A DNA stretch of 64,000 nucleotides from JAPOXR01 sp964291445 (GTDB lineage: Bacteria > Pseudomonadota > Alphaproteobacteria > Rhodobacterales > Rhodobacteraceae): contig OZ219864.1 of NCBI GenBank assembly GCA_964291445.2, forward strand, positions 620,001 through 684,000, written 5' to 3'. Position numbers and translations under genes: made by a program. The notes below the pieces were generated by a model. The model made no database searches. It was not told the origin of the DNA and saw only the letters and a list, made by a program, of their open reading frames with translations. Below, piece by piece: positions 8,742 through 17,973 of this stretch. Each line of letters opens with the position of its first letter. Within the stretch, counting starts at the first letter, position 1.

Positions 8742-9662
8742 TCAGCCTGCGCCAGGGTCAACGCGAAATCGAATTCGGCCGGACAAGCACTCCCCTGGGC
8801 CCAGGATCGCAAGATCACCCTCCAGGTTGTCTTGAGGCATACGATTGAGCGCGCCTGCGGCATTGCTCTGCGGTTCGATACAGAAGAATGGCGCGGCGGG
8901 ATCGGAATAGACCATCAAGTGGTTGAAAACCGGGTCGGCGGTGATGGTGACTGTAAAGTCATCTGCCGGAAACCGGATTCGTGCAATTCCTTTCCAGCCA
9001 CCGAAGTCATTGTTGAGCCATCGGTCGGGCAGATGTCTCGGTCGCGAGAAGTCAAGCTCCGCGGGAAGATCGGTTCGCTCACCAGAGGTGTAATCCGGCC
9101 CTTCAAGGTAAAAATGCCTTGCTTCAAATTCGACATCTATTCCAGCTTCGCGCCGAAACCATGGGTGCAGCCCCATCCCCATCGGCATCCTCTCTGCGCC
9201 CAAATTCACCAATTCCATTCCGACCTCGAAGCCGTCGGAATGTAAACGAAACCTCTGCGTTGCGCGGTAGGAGAAAGGATCGACGCCGGCCTGCACATCC
9301 AGTGCAAGAACCGAGTCTTCGGTCGCGGCATGTTCGACCCGCCATGGCAGCTGCCAGCCGGTCCCATGAACGTGAAAACGCTGCCCCTCGATATTGGGTT
9401 GCAGGTGATAGCACCTGCCATCTATCGTGAATGTGTTTCCGGTGACGCGATTGGCAAATGGAACCATTGGGAACATTGCCGTACCCAGGACGTTGCGCGC
9501 GGCTGCATCGCCGCTGGTCAACGGCCTCATCACATGAATTCCGCGCCATATGAAATATGCCAGCGACCCGCCAAGATCGGGCACAAGCGCCAACTCGATG
9601 TCGTCCGAGGCAAGAAATACCCAATCAGAAGTTTCGACCAAAACCGGTGCTCCATCCTCCAT
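8742..9662 (-). CDS. Aldose 1-epimerase (mutarotase) family protein
   Basis: 306 residues from ATG 9662. The GalM-type beta-sandwich enzyme interconverts alpha and beta anomers of aldoses. Visible family features are FPMVPFANRV (substrate arginine), HVHGTGW (catalytic His), HPWFRR and CIEPQSNAAGALN (catalytic Glu). The gene overlaps the end of the upstream SDR-like gene by 38 nt, so the three minus-strand genes at 8742-11006 form one operon. It is of the DUF4432/GalM-like mutarotase class rather than a textbook GalM. It fits a pathway in which a cyclic aldose is oxidised by an SDR and the lactone opened by the SMP-30 protein at 11444. Confidence 0.88.
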   Translation of the reverse strand: MEDGAPVLVETSDWVFLASDDIELALVPDLGGSLAYFIWRGIHVMRPLTSGDAAARNVLGTAMFPMVPFANRVTGNTFTIDGRCYHLQPNIEGQRFHVHGTGWQLPWRVEHAATEDSVLALDVQAGVDPFSYRATQRFRLHSDGFEVGMELVNLGAERMPMGMGLHPWFRREAGIDVEFEARHFYLEGPDYTSGERTDLPAELDFSRPRHLPDRWLNNDFGGWKGIARIRFPADDFTVTITADPVFNHLMVYSDPAAPFFCIEPQSNAAGALNRMPQDNLEGDLAILGPGECLSGRIRFRVDPGAG

Positions 9663-10230
9663 CCACGACCAGCAACTGCCCGGTCGTATAACTGTTTTTC
9701 GGATCCGCCATAAACAGAATCGCCGCGACCGCCTCGTCGAGCCGTCCCGGCCTGCCAAGCGGAACATGTGTCAGCATGGCGCCGTCGCCGATTTCGGCTC
9801 CGGCACCGTCGATCCGGCCGAAGCCGAGCGCATTGACCGCAATTTCAGGCGCGGCCGTCATTGACAGGCAACGCATGGCCGCGACCGCCGCCGACATGCG
9901 CCGCGAGTATCTTGGATGCCGTCGCATTGGAATTGCTCCTATCGCCGAGAGCAAAAACACAATGCGTCCGCGACCGCGCCGGTTCATCTGCTGGAGGACC
10001 GCCTCTGCGGCCGCAATCAGGGCATCATCATCATCCACTTCACGATGATCTCGTGGATTGAGTTGCCATGACACCAGCAGAATATCCGCTTGTGGCGATC
10101 CATGGCCGCCAACCGCAAGTTGCCCGCCGCAATCGCTCAGCGCCGAAAGCGCGGCGGTGCTAACCGTCGTCTCGGTCCCGATGGCAGCCACGCGAAATCC
10201 CGCAAGTTCGATCTCCACCACCGGCCTCAC
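9625..10230 (-). CDS. Degenerate SDR-like protein lacking cofactor and catalytic motifs
   Basis: 201 residues from GTG 10230, which overlaps the stop of the preceding SDR gene (GTGA). The C-terminal half is clearly SDR-like (VPLGRPGRLDEAVAAILFMA, TTGQLLVVDGGWS). The N-terminal glycine-rich TGxxxGIG loop is missing, and the Tyr-x3-Lys pair is replaced by YSRRM. The frame is intact, so decay is not evident. It may be a non-catalytic partner of the upstream SDR, as in the BbsCD enzyme, where one SDR subunit has lost cofactor binding. Start choice is inferred from the overlap; the longer frame from 10305 overlaps the upstream gene heavily. Confidence 0.72.
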   Translation of the reverse strand: MRPVVEIELAGFRVAAIGTETTVSTAALSALSDCGGQLAVGGHGSPQADILLVSWQLNPRDHREVDDDDALIAAAEAVLQQMNRRGRGRIVFLLSAIGAIPMRRHPRYSRRMSAAVAAMRCLSMTAAPEIAVNALGFGRIDGAGAEIGDGAMLTHVPLGRPGRLDEAVAAILFMADPKNSYTTGQLLVVDGGWSTGFGRNF

Positions 10231-11006
10231 ATCCTGAAACCGGCGGACCACCCGCCATCGACAGCAAGAACCTGGCCATTCACGTAGCTGGCCGCGGGAG
10301 CGCAAAGAAAAAGAACTGCCTCGGCGATTTCTTCAGGTCGGCCGGGACGGGCCATTGCGATATGGCGCATGAACGCACCTGCCTGCGCAGACATCAATCC
10401 GTCCTCCCCGTAGAATAGTTGCTTGGTTGCCTCCGTCAGGACCGAGCCTGGTGCCACTGCATTGGTCAGGATGCCAACCGGGCCAAGTTCGAGCGCCATC
10501 GCGCGTGTCAGATGAATTACGCCAGCCTTGGCGGCGTTGAAAGGGCTCTGCATCCGCATGGCAGCCAGCCCAACGACGGACGCGATGTTCACCACCCGTC
10601 CGCCATTCCCTGCCGCAACCATCGGCGGCAACGCCGCTCTTGTCATGTTGTAGAGGCCATCGAGATCAAGGCGGATGATTTCGTCCCAGACCCGTGAGTC
10701 GTACCGATCGATCGAAACTCGGTGCCCGATGGAATTCCGCCCGGCATTGTTGACAAGGATATCGATACGGCCCAACCGGTCGATGGATTGCCTGACTGTT
10801 GCTTCGACAGAAGCGCGGTCCGTGATGTCCGTGGCGGTAGCAAGAGCGCCGGGCAGTCGGGCCGCAACGGTCTGCGCACCTTCATAGTCTATATCGGCCA
10901 CCACCACTGCAGCGCCGTTTTCGGAAAGACGCAAGGCAATTGATTGTCCGATTGCGCCAGCGGCCCCGGTCACGATCGCCACTCTTCCGCCAAGATCGCA
11001 TTTCAT
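10227..11006 (-). CDS. SDR family protein with Phe in place of the catalytic Tyr
   Basis: 259 residues from ATG 11006 (GGGAAG 8 nt upstream). The cofactor loop TGAAGAIG, the acidic D at the end of strand 2 (VVADID, suggesting NAD), NNAGRN and the Ser of NIASVVG are all present. The Tyr of the Tyr-x3-Lys motif is Phe (FNAAK). The C-terminus ends QVLAVDGGWSAGF, nearly the same as its neighbour. It leads the minus-strand trio with the degenerate SDR and the mutarotase, and is divergent from the SMP-30 gene across a 437-nt gap. Either the pair uses another general acid or it has a changed chemistry. Confidence 0.85.
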   Translation of the reverse strand: MKCDLGGRVAIVTGAAGAIGQSIALRLSENGAAVVVADIDYEGAQTVAARLPGALATATDITDRASVEATVRQSIDRLGRIDILVNNAGRNSIGHRVSIDRYDSRVWDEIIRLDLDGLYNMTRAALPPMVAAGNGGRVVNIASVVGLAAMRMQSPFNAAKAGVIHLTRAMALELGPVGILTNAVAPGSVLTEATKQLFYGEDGLMSAQAGAFMRHIAMARPGRPEEIAEAVLFLCAPAASYVNGQVLAVDGGWSAGFRM

Positions 11007-11443
11007 TCGCCGACTTCCCGCCATTTCGTACAGAATTGTGATAGTATCTTGGCTGGAGAAGTCACAAGCTGGAAACCGCCAAGATTTTGCGATTGACCGT
11101 AAAGCAACCGGATTCAATCCAGGAACTTCTCGTCGAGTGCCACCTGGACCCATGGCAACGTCATTTCACGTACTGCGATCATTTTGGGATGATACGAGAC
11201 GGATGTTCCTGCACATGGCAACGCGACGACAATCTGGCCAAGGCAAATGCCGCGACAGGATTTTCCAGACGCAGGCCTTTGGGGAAATTTCACTTGCAAC
11301 AACAACGCCGATGGTCGGTTCACGCACCGGGTCCGGTTGTGTGTTAATTGGTAATACATGTCGCAATCGGGTTGATTGCATGACGAATGCGGCTGCGCCG
11401 CACCAACTGAGCCGCGGCCGCGGTGTCGTCGAAGAACGGAGGA
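11007..11443. promoter_or_regulatory. Divergent control region of the SDR trio and SMP-30 gene
   Basis: 437 nt between divergent operons with no convincing gene. An inverted repeat GCAATC-N5-GATTGC at 11363-11379 lies about 65 nt ahead of the SMP-30 start and close to AT-rich sequence (TTAATTGGTAATACATG, 11344-11360), a plausible promoter and operator. Confidence 0.35.
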
Positions 11444-12334
11444 ATGATGGTCGAGATAACATGCGTTGTTGACGCAAGAGCAGAGCTGGGAGAAGCAACC
11501 ACCTGGGACCCCGAGGCAGGCGTCTTGTGGTGGATCGATATCTGGCAACGTCATATCCATCGCTATGACCCAAGGACCGGAGAAGACCGGATCTGGCACG
11601 CACCCGAATTTCCTGGTTGCATTGGTTTGCGCGACAAGAACGGGTTGATGGTCACCATGCAAAGTGGCTTCCACTTTTTCGACATCGCGACAGGTACGTT
11701 TGAACATATCGTTGACCCCGAACCCGACCAGCCGAAAACGCGAATGAATGACGGGAAGACCGACAGGCAGGGACGATTCTGGTCGGGCAGCATGTTCGAC
11801 GTGCCTGGACAACCGGTCGAGTTTCTCGGCGCGCTGTACAGGTTGGATCCTGATCTGTCCCTGCATCGGGTGATCGAGAAAATCGGATGCAGCAACGCGT
11901 TGGCCTGGAGCCCGGACAGTCGAACCATGTATTTTTCAGATAGTCACGCCGATGCAGTCTGGGCGTATGATTTCGACCCTTCAACAGGTGAAATCGAAAA
12001 CCGACGGACCTTCATCGACATGACCGAAACAGGTGGCGTCGCCGACGGAGCAACAGTAGACGCCGATGGTTGCTATTGGTTGACAATTCCGGTGACTGGC
12101 AAAGTCAATCGATATGACCCGGCCGGAAAACTGATGCAATCGGTCTCCATGCCGACCGACCTCCCCACCTGTTGCGAATTTGGCGGGGCCGACCTGGACA
12201 TCCTCTATGTGACGACGGCAGTTCTTGGTCGTCCAGATGCGCATTTCATCGGCCAAAGCAACCCTGGAGGCCTGTTTGCCCTGGATGTAGGCGTAAGGGG
12301 CCTCGCATCGGTTCCGTTCGTGGCGGCCGCCTGA
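11444..12334 (+). CDS. SMP-30/gluconolactonase/regucalcin family lactonase
   Basis: 296 residues. The six-bladed beta-propeller SMP-30 enzymes hydrolyse sugar lactones with a divalent metal. Seen here: LGEATTWDPEAGVLWWIDI at the start with the metal Glu, RMNDGKTDRQGRFW (substrate/metal Asn and Asp), SNALAWSPDSRTMYFSDS and VADGATVDADGCYW with the catalytic Asp, plus CEFGGADLDILYVTTA. A GGAGG sits just before the two adjacent ATGs (11444, 11447); a GTG at 11423 is also possible. Beside a mutarotase and SDR dehydrogenases it is the likely lactonase of an oxidative, non-phosphorylating sugar pathway. Confidence 0.9.
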   Translation: MMVEITCVVDARAELGEATTWDPEAGVLWWIDIWQRHIHRYDPRTGEDRIWHAPEFPGCIGLRDKNGLMVTMQSGFHFFDIATGTFEHIVDPEPDQPKTRMNDGKTDRQGRFWSGSMFDVPGQPVEFLGALYRLDPDLSLHRVIEKIGCSNALAWSPDSRTMYFSDSHADAVWAYDFDPSTGEIENRRTFIDMTETGGVADGATVDADGCYWLTIPVTGKVNRYDPAGKLMQSVSMPTDLPTCCEFGGADLDILYVTTAVLGRPDAHFIGQSNPGGLFALDVGVRGLASVPFVAAA

Positions 12335-12395
12335 GTCCTTGACCTGTCAACGGCGGTTTGCCCGGCACCGCAAATCCTGGCCGGAGAGGGGCTGG

Positions 12396-14792
12396 TCAGA
12401 GGATCGAGCCGATCTGGCCACCCATCGGCACCATGTCGCCGACTTGCACCTCGTGCGGCCCCAACAAGCCTGGTGAGGCTGCGGGGATTTCCACGACAGC
12501 CTTGTCAGTTTCGATTTCCGCAACGATCTCTCCGGCCGCGACCGGATCACCTTCTTCCTTCAGCCATCCAACCAGTTTTCCTTCCGATACCGTCAGATCA
12601 CCAAATGGCATCAGAATGGGCTGTCCATTGGTCGATACCGGGGTGGCGACCGGTCGATTCGGCGATACACCCGTGCCGGCATCCCGGGCCAGTTGAGCAG
12701 GCGGAGCCGCCGGATTCGCACCGGCGATTCCTGGCGCGAACCAATGATCCGAGATCGGTGGCCGGCCAGCGATGACGGCTTTCGCCGCGGCCGTTATGCT
12801 GCCAGTGTCAACCAGTACCGCGCGTTCCAAATCCGGCGCAAAAGGGTGTGAGACGGATGCGGTATGCAGCCGACCGACCGGAGCATCCAGTTCGTCGAAC
12901 GCAAGTTCGTTGATTGCCTGAGCGATTTCGCCACCCAGACCACACATTGCCCAAGCTTCGTCGACCACCAGAATCCTGTGGGTCTTTCGTAGGCTCGTGA
13001 CAATGGACTCGACATCGAGAGGCATGATCGTGCGCGGGTCGATGACCTCTGCCTCCACGCCATCCTCGGCAAGTTCGGATGCGGCGTTGAGAGCCTGCGC
13101 AACCAGTTGCCCTGTAGCGACAATCGTGATGTCGTCCCCGTAGCGCATGATCCTTGCTACCCCGAAAGGTACGTAGTGCGGTTCGGCCGGAACTTCGCCC
13201 CTTGATGAAAACAACGCCTTCGGTTCGAGCATGATCACAGGATCAGATGCAACAAGAGCGGTCTTCATCAGCCCCTTTGCATCAGCCGGATTGGATGGAA
13301 CGCAAACGACGAGGCCCGGAACATGTGCAAACACCGGATGATAGCTGCCACTGTGATGCGGGCCTGAACTCCTGAGCGCGCCCGCCGCGGCGCGTATGAC
13401 CACAGGAGCATTCATCATTCCGTTGCTCATGTAACGAAGCTTGGCAGCTTGCAGTATGATTTGTCCTGCAGTTTCAAAGGCAAAATCGGCAAACATCAAA
13501 TCCGCGACCGCCGGCGCGCCGGTCGCAGAGGCGCCAATGGCAGCAGCCGTGAAACCCTGCTCGGAAATCGGTGTATCGATCATCCGTCCATCGCCGAACT
13601 CCTTCCAGAGGTCCTTGGTATGGGCAAAACTCCCACCCCGCTCCCCGGTTCCCTCGCCGAGATAGATGATCCGGGAATTGTTTCGCATCTCTTCGGCGAT
13701 TCCATCTCGCACCGCTTCAAGCCAGCCCTGCATTTTCGTTACCGAAGAGGTCTTCGAGGCGAGAGCTTCGCCGGGATTGAGCGGGTGGGCGAACACATGC
13801 TCCAATGCTGTTGAGGGGTCAGGTTTCGGTGACCGGCGAGCGAATGCAACGCTCCCGTCAATCAGCAGACCGATTCTGTCCTCGATGGCATCCAGTTCTT
13901 CCCCTGATGCCACTGAAAAATCATTGATCAGCCTCTGGCGGAAGGTCTTGATCGGGTCACGTTTGGTCCAGGCGTCAATTTCTTCCTGATTGCGGTAGGT
14001 CCCGACCACCGGGTCGCCTTCGTGGTGACCGACCGTCCTGTAGGTTCGGGCTTCGATCAGCGTTGGCCCGTATCCGGCGCGGGCGCGAGCAACGGCTTCC
14101 TCTGCCGTCCGCCAAACTGCAAAAACATCATTGCCGTCGACAGAAACTCCCGGCATGCCGTATGCGGCGGCCTTGCTCGCCACATCCGTGTTCAGCGTCG
14201 TATTCGCGAATGGTGTCGCAGTTGCGTAGAGATTGTTCTCACAGACAAAAACCACTGGCACCTGCTGAACGGCCGCGAGATTGAGGGATTCGTGAAAACC
14301 GCCATGATTGACCGCACCGTCTCCGAAAAATGCGGCGCCGACGTCGTCAGCGCCTCGACAGATTGCACTCATCCCGATGCCCACGGCGTGCCCAATTCCC
14401 GCGGCAACGACGCCGTTTGTACCAAACAGTCCAACGGACCGGTCGTAGAGATGCATGGTGCCTCCACGCCCACCGCATATTCCTTCGGCCTTTCCGAAGA
14501 GTTCGGCCATGACCTTGTTCGGGTCACCGCCTTTGGCAAGTGCATGGCCGTGCCCGCGGTGGGTCGAAGTTACCCAATCCGTGGGCCTCAGATGGGCGCA
14601 GACCCCGACACCGACTGCTTCTTGACCGATATACAGATGCAGAAATCCCGGCGTTTCGCCATTTCTGCAGGCGCCCTGCGCTTCCAACTCGAATTTGCGC
14701 AGCAAAACCATCTGCTCGTAAAGGCGGACAAGCAGGTCGCGGTCCGGTAGATTTGCCATTTTCGGCTTCGGGCGTGTTGCACTCTTTTTCAT
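12396..14792 (-). CDS. Fused 2-oxoacid dehydrogenase E1alpha-E1beta with C-terminal lipoyl domain
   Basis: A single 798-residue frame joins three modules. Residues about 20-330 are E1alpha with the thiamine-diphosphate motif GDGAVNHGGFHESLN...CENN. Residues about 355-680 are E1beta (GEGTGERGGSFAHT, SEQGFTAAAIG, HHSGSYHPVFAHVPG, DPRTIMPLD). A linker rich in Ala/Pro leads to a lipoyl domain (about 720-798) with EIETDKAVVEI, whose Lys carries lipoate. E1 enzymes decarboxylate a 2-oxoacid and pass the acyl group to lipoate. No E2 acyltransferase core or E3 is nearby. RTYRTVGHHEGDP resembles acetoin- or pyruvate-dehydrogenase-like E1. The substrate is unknown; the context suggests the lower end of a sugar pathway. 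Confidence 0.88.
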   Translation of the reverse strand: MKKSATRPKPKMANLPDRDLLVRLYEQMVLLRKFELEAQGACRNGETPGFLHLYIGQEAVGVGVCAHLRPTDWVTSTHRGHGHALAKGGDPNKVMAELFGKAEGICGGRGGTMHLYDRSVGLFGTNGVVAAGIGHAVGIGMSAICRGADDVGAAFFGDGAVNHGGFHESLNLAAVQQVPVVFVCENNLYATATPFANTTLNTDVASKAAAYGMPGVSVDGNDVFAVWRTAEEAVARARAGYGPTLIEARTYRTVGHHEGDPVVGTYRNQEEIDAWTKRDPIKTFRQRLINDFSVASGEELDAIEDRIGLLIDGSVAFARRSPKPDPSTALEHVFAHPLNPGEALASKTSSVTKMQGWLEAVRDGIAEEMRNNSRIIYLGEGTGERGGSFAHTKDLWKEFGDGRMIDTPISEQGFTAAAIGASATGAPAVADLMFADFAFETAGQIILQAAKLRYMSNGMMNAPVVIRAAAGALRSSGPHHSGSYHPVFAHVPGLVVCVPSNPADAKGLMKTALVASDPVIMLEPKALFSSRGEVPAEPHYVPFGVARIMRYGDDITIVATGQLVAQALNAASELAEDGVEAEVIDPRTIMPLDVESIVTSLRKTHRILVVDEAWAMCGLGGEIAQAINELAFDELDAPVGRLHTASVSHPFAPDLERAVLVDTGSITAAAKAVIAGRPPISDHWFAPGIAGANPAAPPAQLARDAGTGVSPNRPVATPVSTNGQPILMPFGDLTVSEGKLVGWLKEEGDPVAAGEIVAEIETDKAVVEIPAASPGLLGPHEVQVGDMVPMGGQIGSIL

Positions 14793-14928
14793 GTTGCCGC
14801 CCTATTGTTGTCCACTCGCCCTGCAATCTGCCCGGCGGCGGGAGTGCATCGTCAGGCCCATCCGACACTGTAGGTATTCCAACTCGTAAGATTAGGCAGC
14901 AGATTTGAAATGGCAACAGGGATTGTGA

Positions 14929-15477
14929 TTGTGGATTGTCAAACCGCAATTGTGCCTGACGCGGGTATTGGTCAATTGCGTACCCGGCAGGGAATTCGCT
15001 TTTGTCCTTGCTGTAGTCTCTGCACCCGATCAGGTCGAGCAAGCGCAGAAAATGACCGGCACGGCAACGAAGGCCCTCGACAAGTCCAGCCTCCTGGTTC
15101 TGCCGGTTCCGAATGATCCGGGTGCCAGCAATCTCGACCCAAGTCGCATTGGCCCGGAGACGGCCGCCGCGCACGTCCATTTGCGAAATGAGGCGCAACT
15201 TGCCCTGGCCTGGGCTTGTGGTGTTCCGCCGAAGCTTATGCACTGGCAGGCCCAGGGCAACACCATGCGCGAGGCATGGCGGCAATTGCAGCACGGCACG
15301 CTTGAGCCGCTCGCCAGGCTCATCGAGGGCGAGTAGATGGCAAAGGGAAGCGCCGGTGTGAAGTTCAACTTTCGGGCGTTTCATGCACGCGACCCGGCCA
15401 CGCTTGGCCGGGCGCTCAAACAACTGGTCGAGTCCGGGATGACCTTGATCGAAGCACGGGAGATCGCAGGGCTATGA
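14929..15477 (+). pseudogene. Phage portal protein, C-terminal remnant with in-frame amber stop
   Basis: The plus-strand frame reads RNEAQLALAWACGVPP, then EAWRQLQHGTLEPLARLIEG, the conserved C-terminal part of HK97-type portal proteins. A TAG at 15334-15336 interrupts it, but the same frame continues (MAKGSAGVKFNFRAFHARDP, then LVESGMTLIEAREIAGL) to a TGA at 15475-15477, which also fits portal C-termini. The N-terminal half is missing. The terminal ATGA overlaps the next frame, as in intact phage head operons. Confidence 0.6.
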
Positions 15478-16117
15478 AGTATGCAACGGATCAAGTCGTT
15501 TGGACGCAGGAACAAGGGACCGATCAACGGCCCGCGTTCTGGCCGCCGGAAGAATACACCGAGCGCTTGCCGGATGTGTTCCTGACCCTGGGCCGGGGGC
15601 GGCGTGAATTGCGATTGCCACCGGGCGACACCGGCCAGGATCAGTTGATCCGCGAGCAGTTCGGAGCCGCAGGCAGCTACATTGCCCGCGATCTGGAATT
15701 GCCGGCGGTGGATGTCGAGGTTCAGACCGCGGTTGAACCGGGCGAGAATGACGCCCTGTCCATTGTTGACCGATACGCCATCGAGGCGCTGGCGGTCCGC
15801 CCGGCGTGTATTCGCAGGTGGTGGACAATAGTTCGCAGGCCAATCCCATCAACCATGTCGGCGCTATCGGGCGAATATCGGCGATCCCATCTGCGAGCTG
15901 ATCGGATACCGTGGACGGCGTGTTTGCTGTCCAATATTCGATGGGTCTCGCCGGCAATGATCCGGATTTGGAAATCCTGCGATCCCTGGCCATTCTGAAA
16001 CTGCGCGATCTGTTCCTGGCCGTGTCGATGCACCGCGGGCAAGCAGCATATGACCGGCTTGCCGCCAGGTTGCGCCGGTTCGACACGCCGCCATTCCAGG
16101 TTGTCGGGGCGGCATGA
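15474..16117 (+). pseudogene. Phage head-tail connector-like protein, frameshifted remnant
   Basis: The frame starting at ATG 15474 (overlapping the portal stop) encodes DTGQDQLIREQFGAAGSYIA followed by a beta-rich stretch, the layout of gp6-type head-tail connectors. Near 15790 the sensible reading moves to another frame. The end (LEILRSLAILKLRDLFLAVS ... RLAARLRRFDTPPF, stop at 16117) is in frame with 15911 and resembles the helical C-terminus of the same family. At least two frameshifts are needed, so it is decayed. Family call is tentative. Confidence 0.45.
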
Positions 16118-16243
16118 CGGCCGACCTCGAAGACCGGGTGCGTCCGGATTCTGGTTAGATTCGCCCACAAATCAGTCAGTTCGGCCAGAATCTGGTTATT
16201 TGGGGGTTGACGCGAATTATCGCCCGGCCCTACTTCTGAAGGC

Positions 16244-16495
16244 ATGAGCGGCGCGCCCGACAATTACGAGATCGACAAGCGGCTCGCTGTCCTGGAGGAA
16301 CGCATGACCACGCATCAAGCCGAATACAAGACCGACATCGCCCAGCTGGCCGAGAGCATCGCCCAGCGGGACGCGCGTCTGGCTGACCGCCTGGCTGACC
16401 GTGACGTGGAGGCGGCCAGGCGCGAAACCCGCATGCTGCTGGCCATCACGGGAATTATCGGCCTTGCGGTCACAATCGCCGGATTGCTGTTCTGA
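16244..16495 (+). CDS. Small coiled-coil protein with C-terminal membrane anchor
   Basis: 83 residues, intact, with GAAGG before ATG 16244. Residues about 9-60 form a charged heptad-rich coiled coil (KRLAVLEERMTTHQAEYKTD, then AQRDARLADRLADRD), and residues 63-83 form one transmembrane helix (LLAITGIIGLAVTIAGLLF). It follows the decayed phage head genes in the same direction, so it is probably a leftover phage gene. Its function is unknown. Confidence 0.6.
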   Translation: MSGAPDNYEIDKRLAVLEERMTTHQAEYKTDIAQLAESIAQRDARLADRLADRDVEAARRETRMLLAITGIIGLAVTIAGLLF

Positions 16496-17006
16496 CGCGC
16501 TATCGAGCAGGGGGAGGTCCGGACTGACGACACAGAACCGAAATGCGGCAACTGCCGATATTGGTTTGTGCTGGGCAAAGACGAAGCGCCCCAACATCAC
16601 GTTTTCACGCTGCCAGGGACGCCGTGATCGTTGGTCTCGATCTTGGTCGCGCCGTGACATTGTAGGCAAGTTTCTGACATTGATGGTCTCCCGTCTTGTC
16701 GAGCGCTGGCCTGCGGTGCTCGCTTTTACACTTCTGCACCTGCATTTTTACTTGGCCAGCTCGCGCCAACCTGAACATGGCGCTAGAGACATGACCTTCT
16801 TTGCGAGGTCGGGCGACCTTCCAAATGCGGAAATGCGGTCGATTGGTGGACATGCGTTTCAAACCTTAAACGCTATCGGCCTCCCACTATTGACGTAGCG
16901 TCGTACATCCGACAGTTTTCCTGAGCGGGCAATTCCTGTGGCAAGTCCCGGACATTTCGGTGTCAGGTCCGCACGGATAGCGGTTGAGACCAAAGGAGTA
17001 TCGAAA
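16496..17006. other. Intergenic stretch without a gene
   Basis: 511 nt between the small coiled-coil gene and the 2-hydroxyacid dehydrogenase gene. I see no family-like translation on either strand. The AAAGGAGT at 16992-16999 is the ribosome-binding site of the next gene. Confidence 0.5.
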
Positions 17007-17966
17007 TTGAAACGGGTTGTTGTAACTGACTGCAACTTTCCGTCGCTGGCTTACGAGGAAGCAGCGGTAGCGGAGGAGGGAGCAGAACTCGTCGCACAAC
17101 GCGTTGCAATTCCCGCCGAACTACCTTCCTTCATTGAAGGCGCGGATGTTGTTCTGGTGCAACTCGCTCCAATTTCCGGGACAACACTCTCCTGTTTGAA
17201 GCCCGGGTCGGTGCTGATCAGGTATGGCGTCGGATACGATAACATTGACATCCCGGCAGCCATGGCCCGCGGACTGAAGGTCGCTTACGTACCCGACTAC
17301 TGTGCCAATGAAGTTGCTGAGCATTCTGCTGCCACCTTGTTGTCGTTGCTTCGTAAACTTCCGCGGCTGGATTCGGGATGCCGCAACGGGTTGTGGAATT
17401 CCGCGGAACAGGCCGCGCCGATCCTGCCTTTCGATCAAACCACCATAGGCTTGCTTGGACTTGGTCGAATAGGTCGGGAGTTGGTCGCGAGGTTGAAGGG
17501 TTTCGGTTTCCGAATGATTGCCTACGACCCGTTCCTGTCTGCAGGCTCATCGGAAGACCTTCCTGTTCAGCTTGTCGACAAGGAAACGCTTGTGCGGGAA
17601 AGCGACGCGATTTCCCTGCACGCGCCCCTCACCACGGAAACCAGGCATGTCGTTGACACCGATTTTCTCAACATGATGCGACCAGACGCAGTGCTGGTCA
17701 ACGCGGCACGCGGAGGGCTCGTGGATGCAGACGCACTCACAGTGGCGCTGAACGCCGGTCAAATCGCGGCGGCGGCTCTGGACGTATTCGAAACGGAACC
17801 CCTTCCAACAGGCCATCCCCTGTGGAGCGCAAGGAACCTGATGATCACGCCGCACGCCGCGTGGTACTCCACCGCAGCCCTCGACAGGCTGCAAAAGTTG
17901 GCAGCAGACGAATTGGGGCGCGCCCTGCGCGGCGAGGCGTTGCGGTGTCCGGTACCAACAAGCTGA
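17007..17966 (+). CDS. D-isomer-specific 2-hydroxyacid dehydrogenase (SerA/CtBP-like)
   Basis: 319 residues from TTG 17007, chosen because AAAGGAGT lies 7 nt upstream; a longer frame from 16938 has no such site. The NAD-binding core has GLGRIGRELVARLKGFG, the catalytic Arg lies in NAARGGLVD, the Glu in VFETEPLP and the His in ITPHAAW. These enzymes reversibly oxidise D-2-hydroxyacids with NAD; the one-domain-swapped CtBP/phosphoglycerate-like class has this length. It stands alone on the plus strand, followed by a perfect hairpin. It could reduce or oxidise a 2-keto (deoxy) acid of the nearby sugar pathway; that is inference. Confidence 0.9.
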   Translation: MKRVVVTDCNFPSLAYEEAAVAEEGAELVAQRVAIPAELPSFIEGADVVLVQLAPISGTTLSCLKPGSVLIRYGVGYDNIDIPAAMARGLKVAYVPDYCANEVAEHSAATLLSLLRKLPRLDSGCRNGLWNSAEQAAPILPFDQTTIGLLGLGRIGRELVARLKGFGFRMIAYDPFLSAGSSEDLPVQLVDKETLVRESDAISLHAPLTTETRHVVDTDFLNMMRPDAVLVNAARGGLVDADALTVALNAGQIAAAALDVFETEPLPTGHPLWSARNLMITPHAAWYSTAALDRLQKLAADELGRALRGEALRCPVPTS

Positions 17967-17973
17967 CAGCAAT

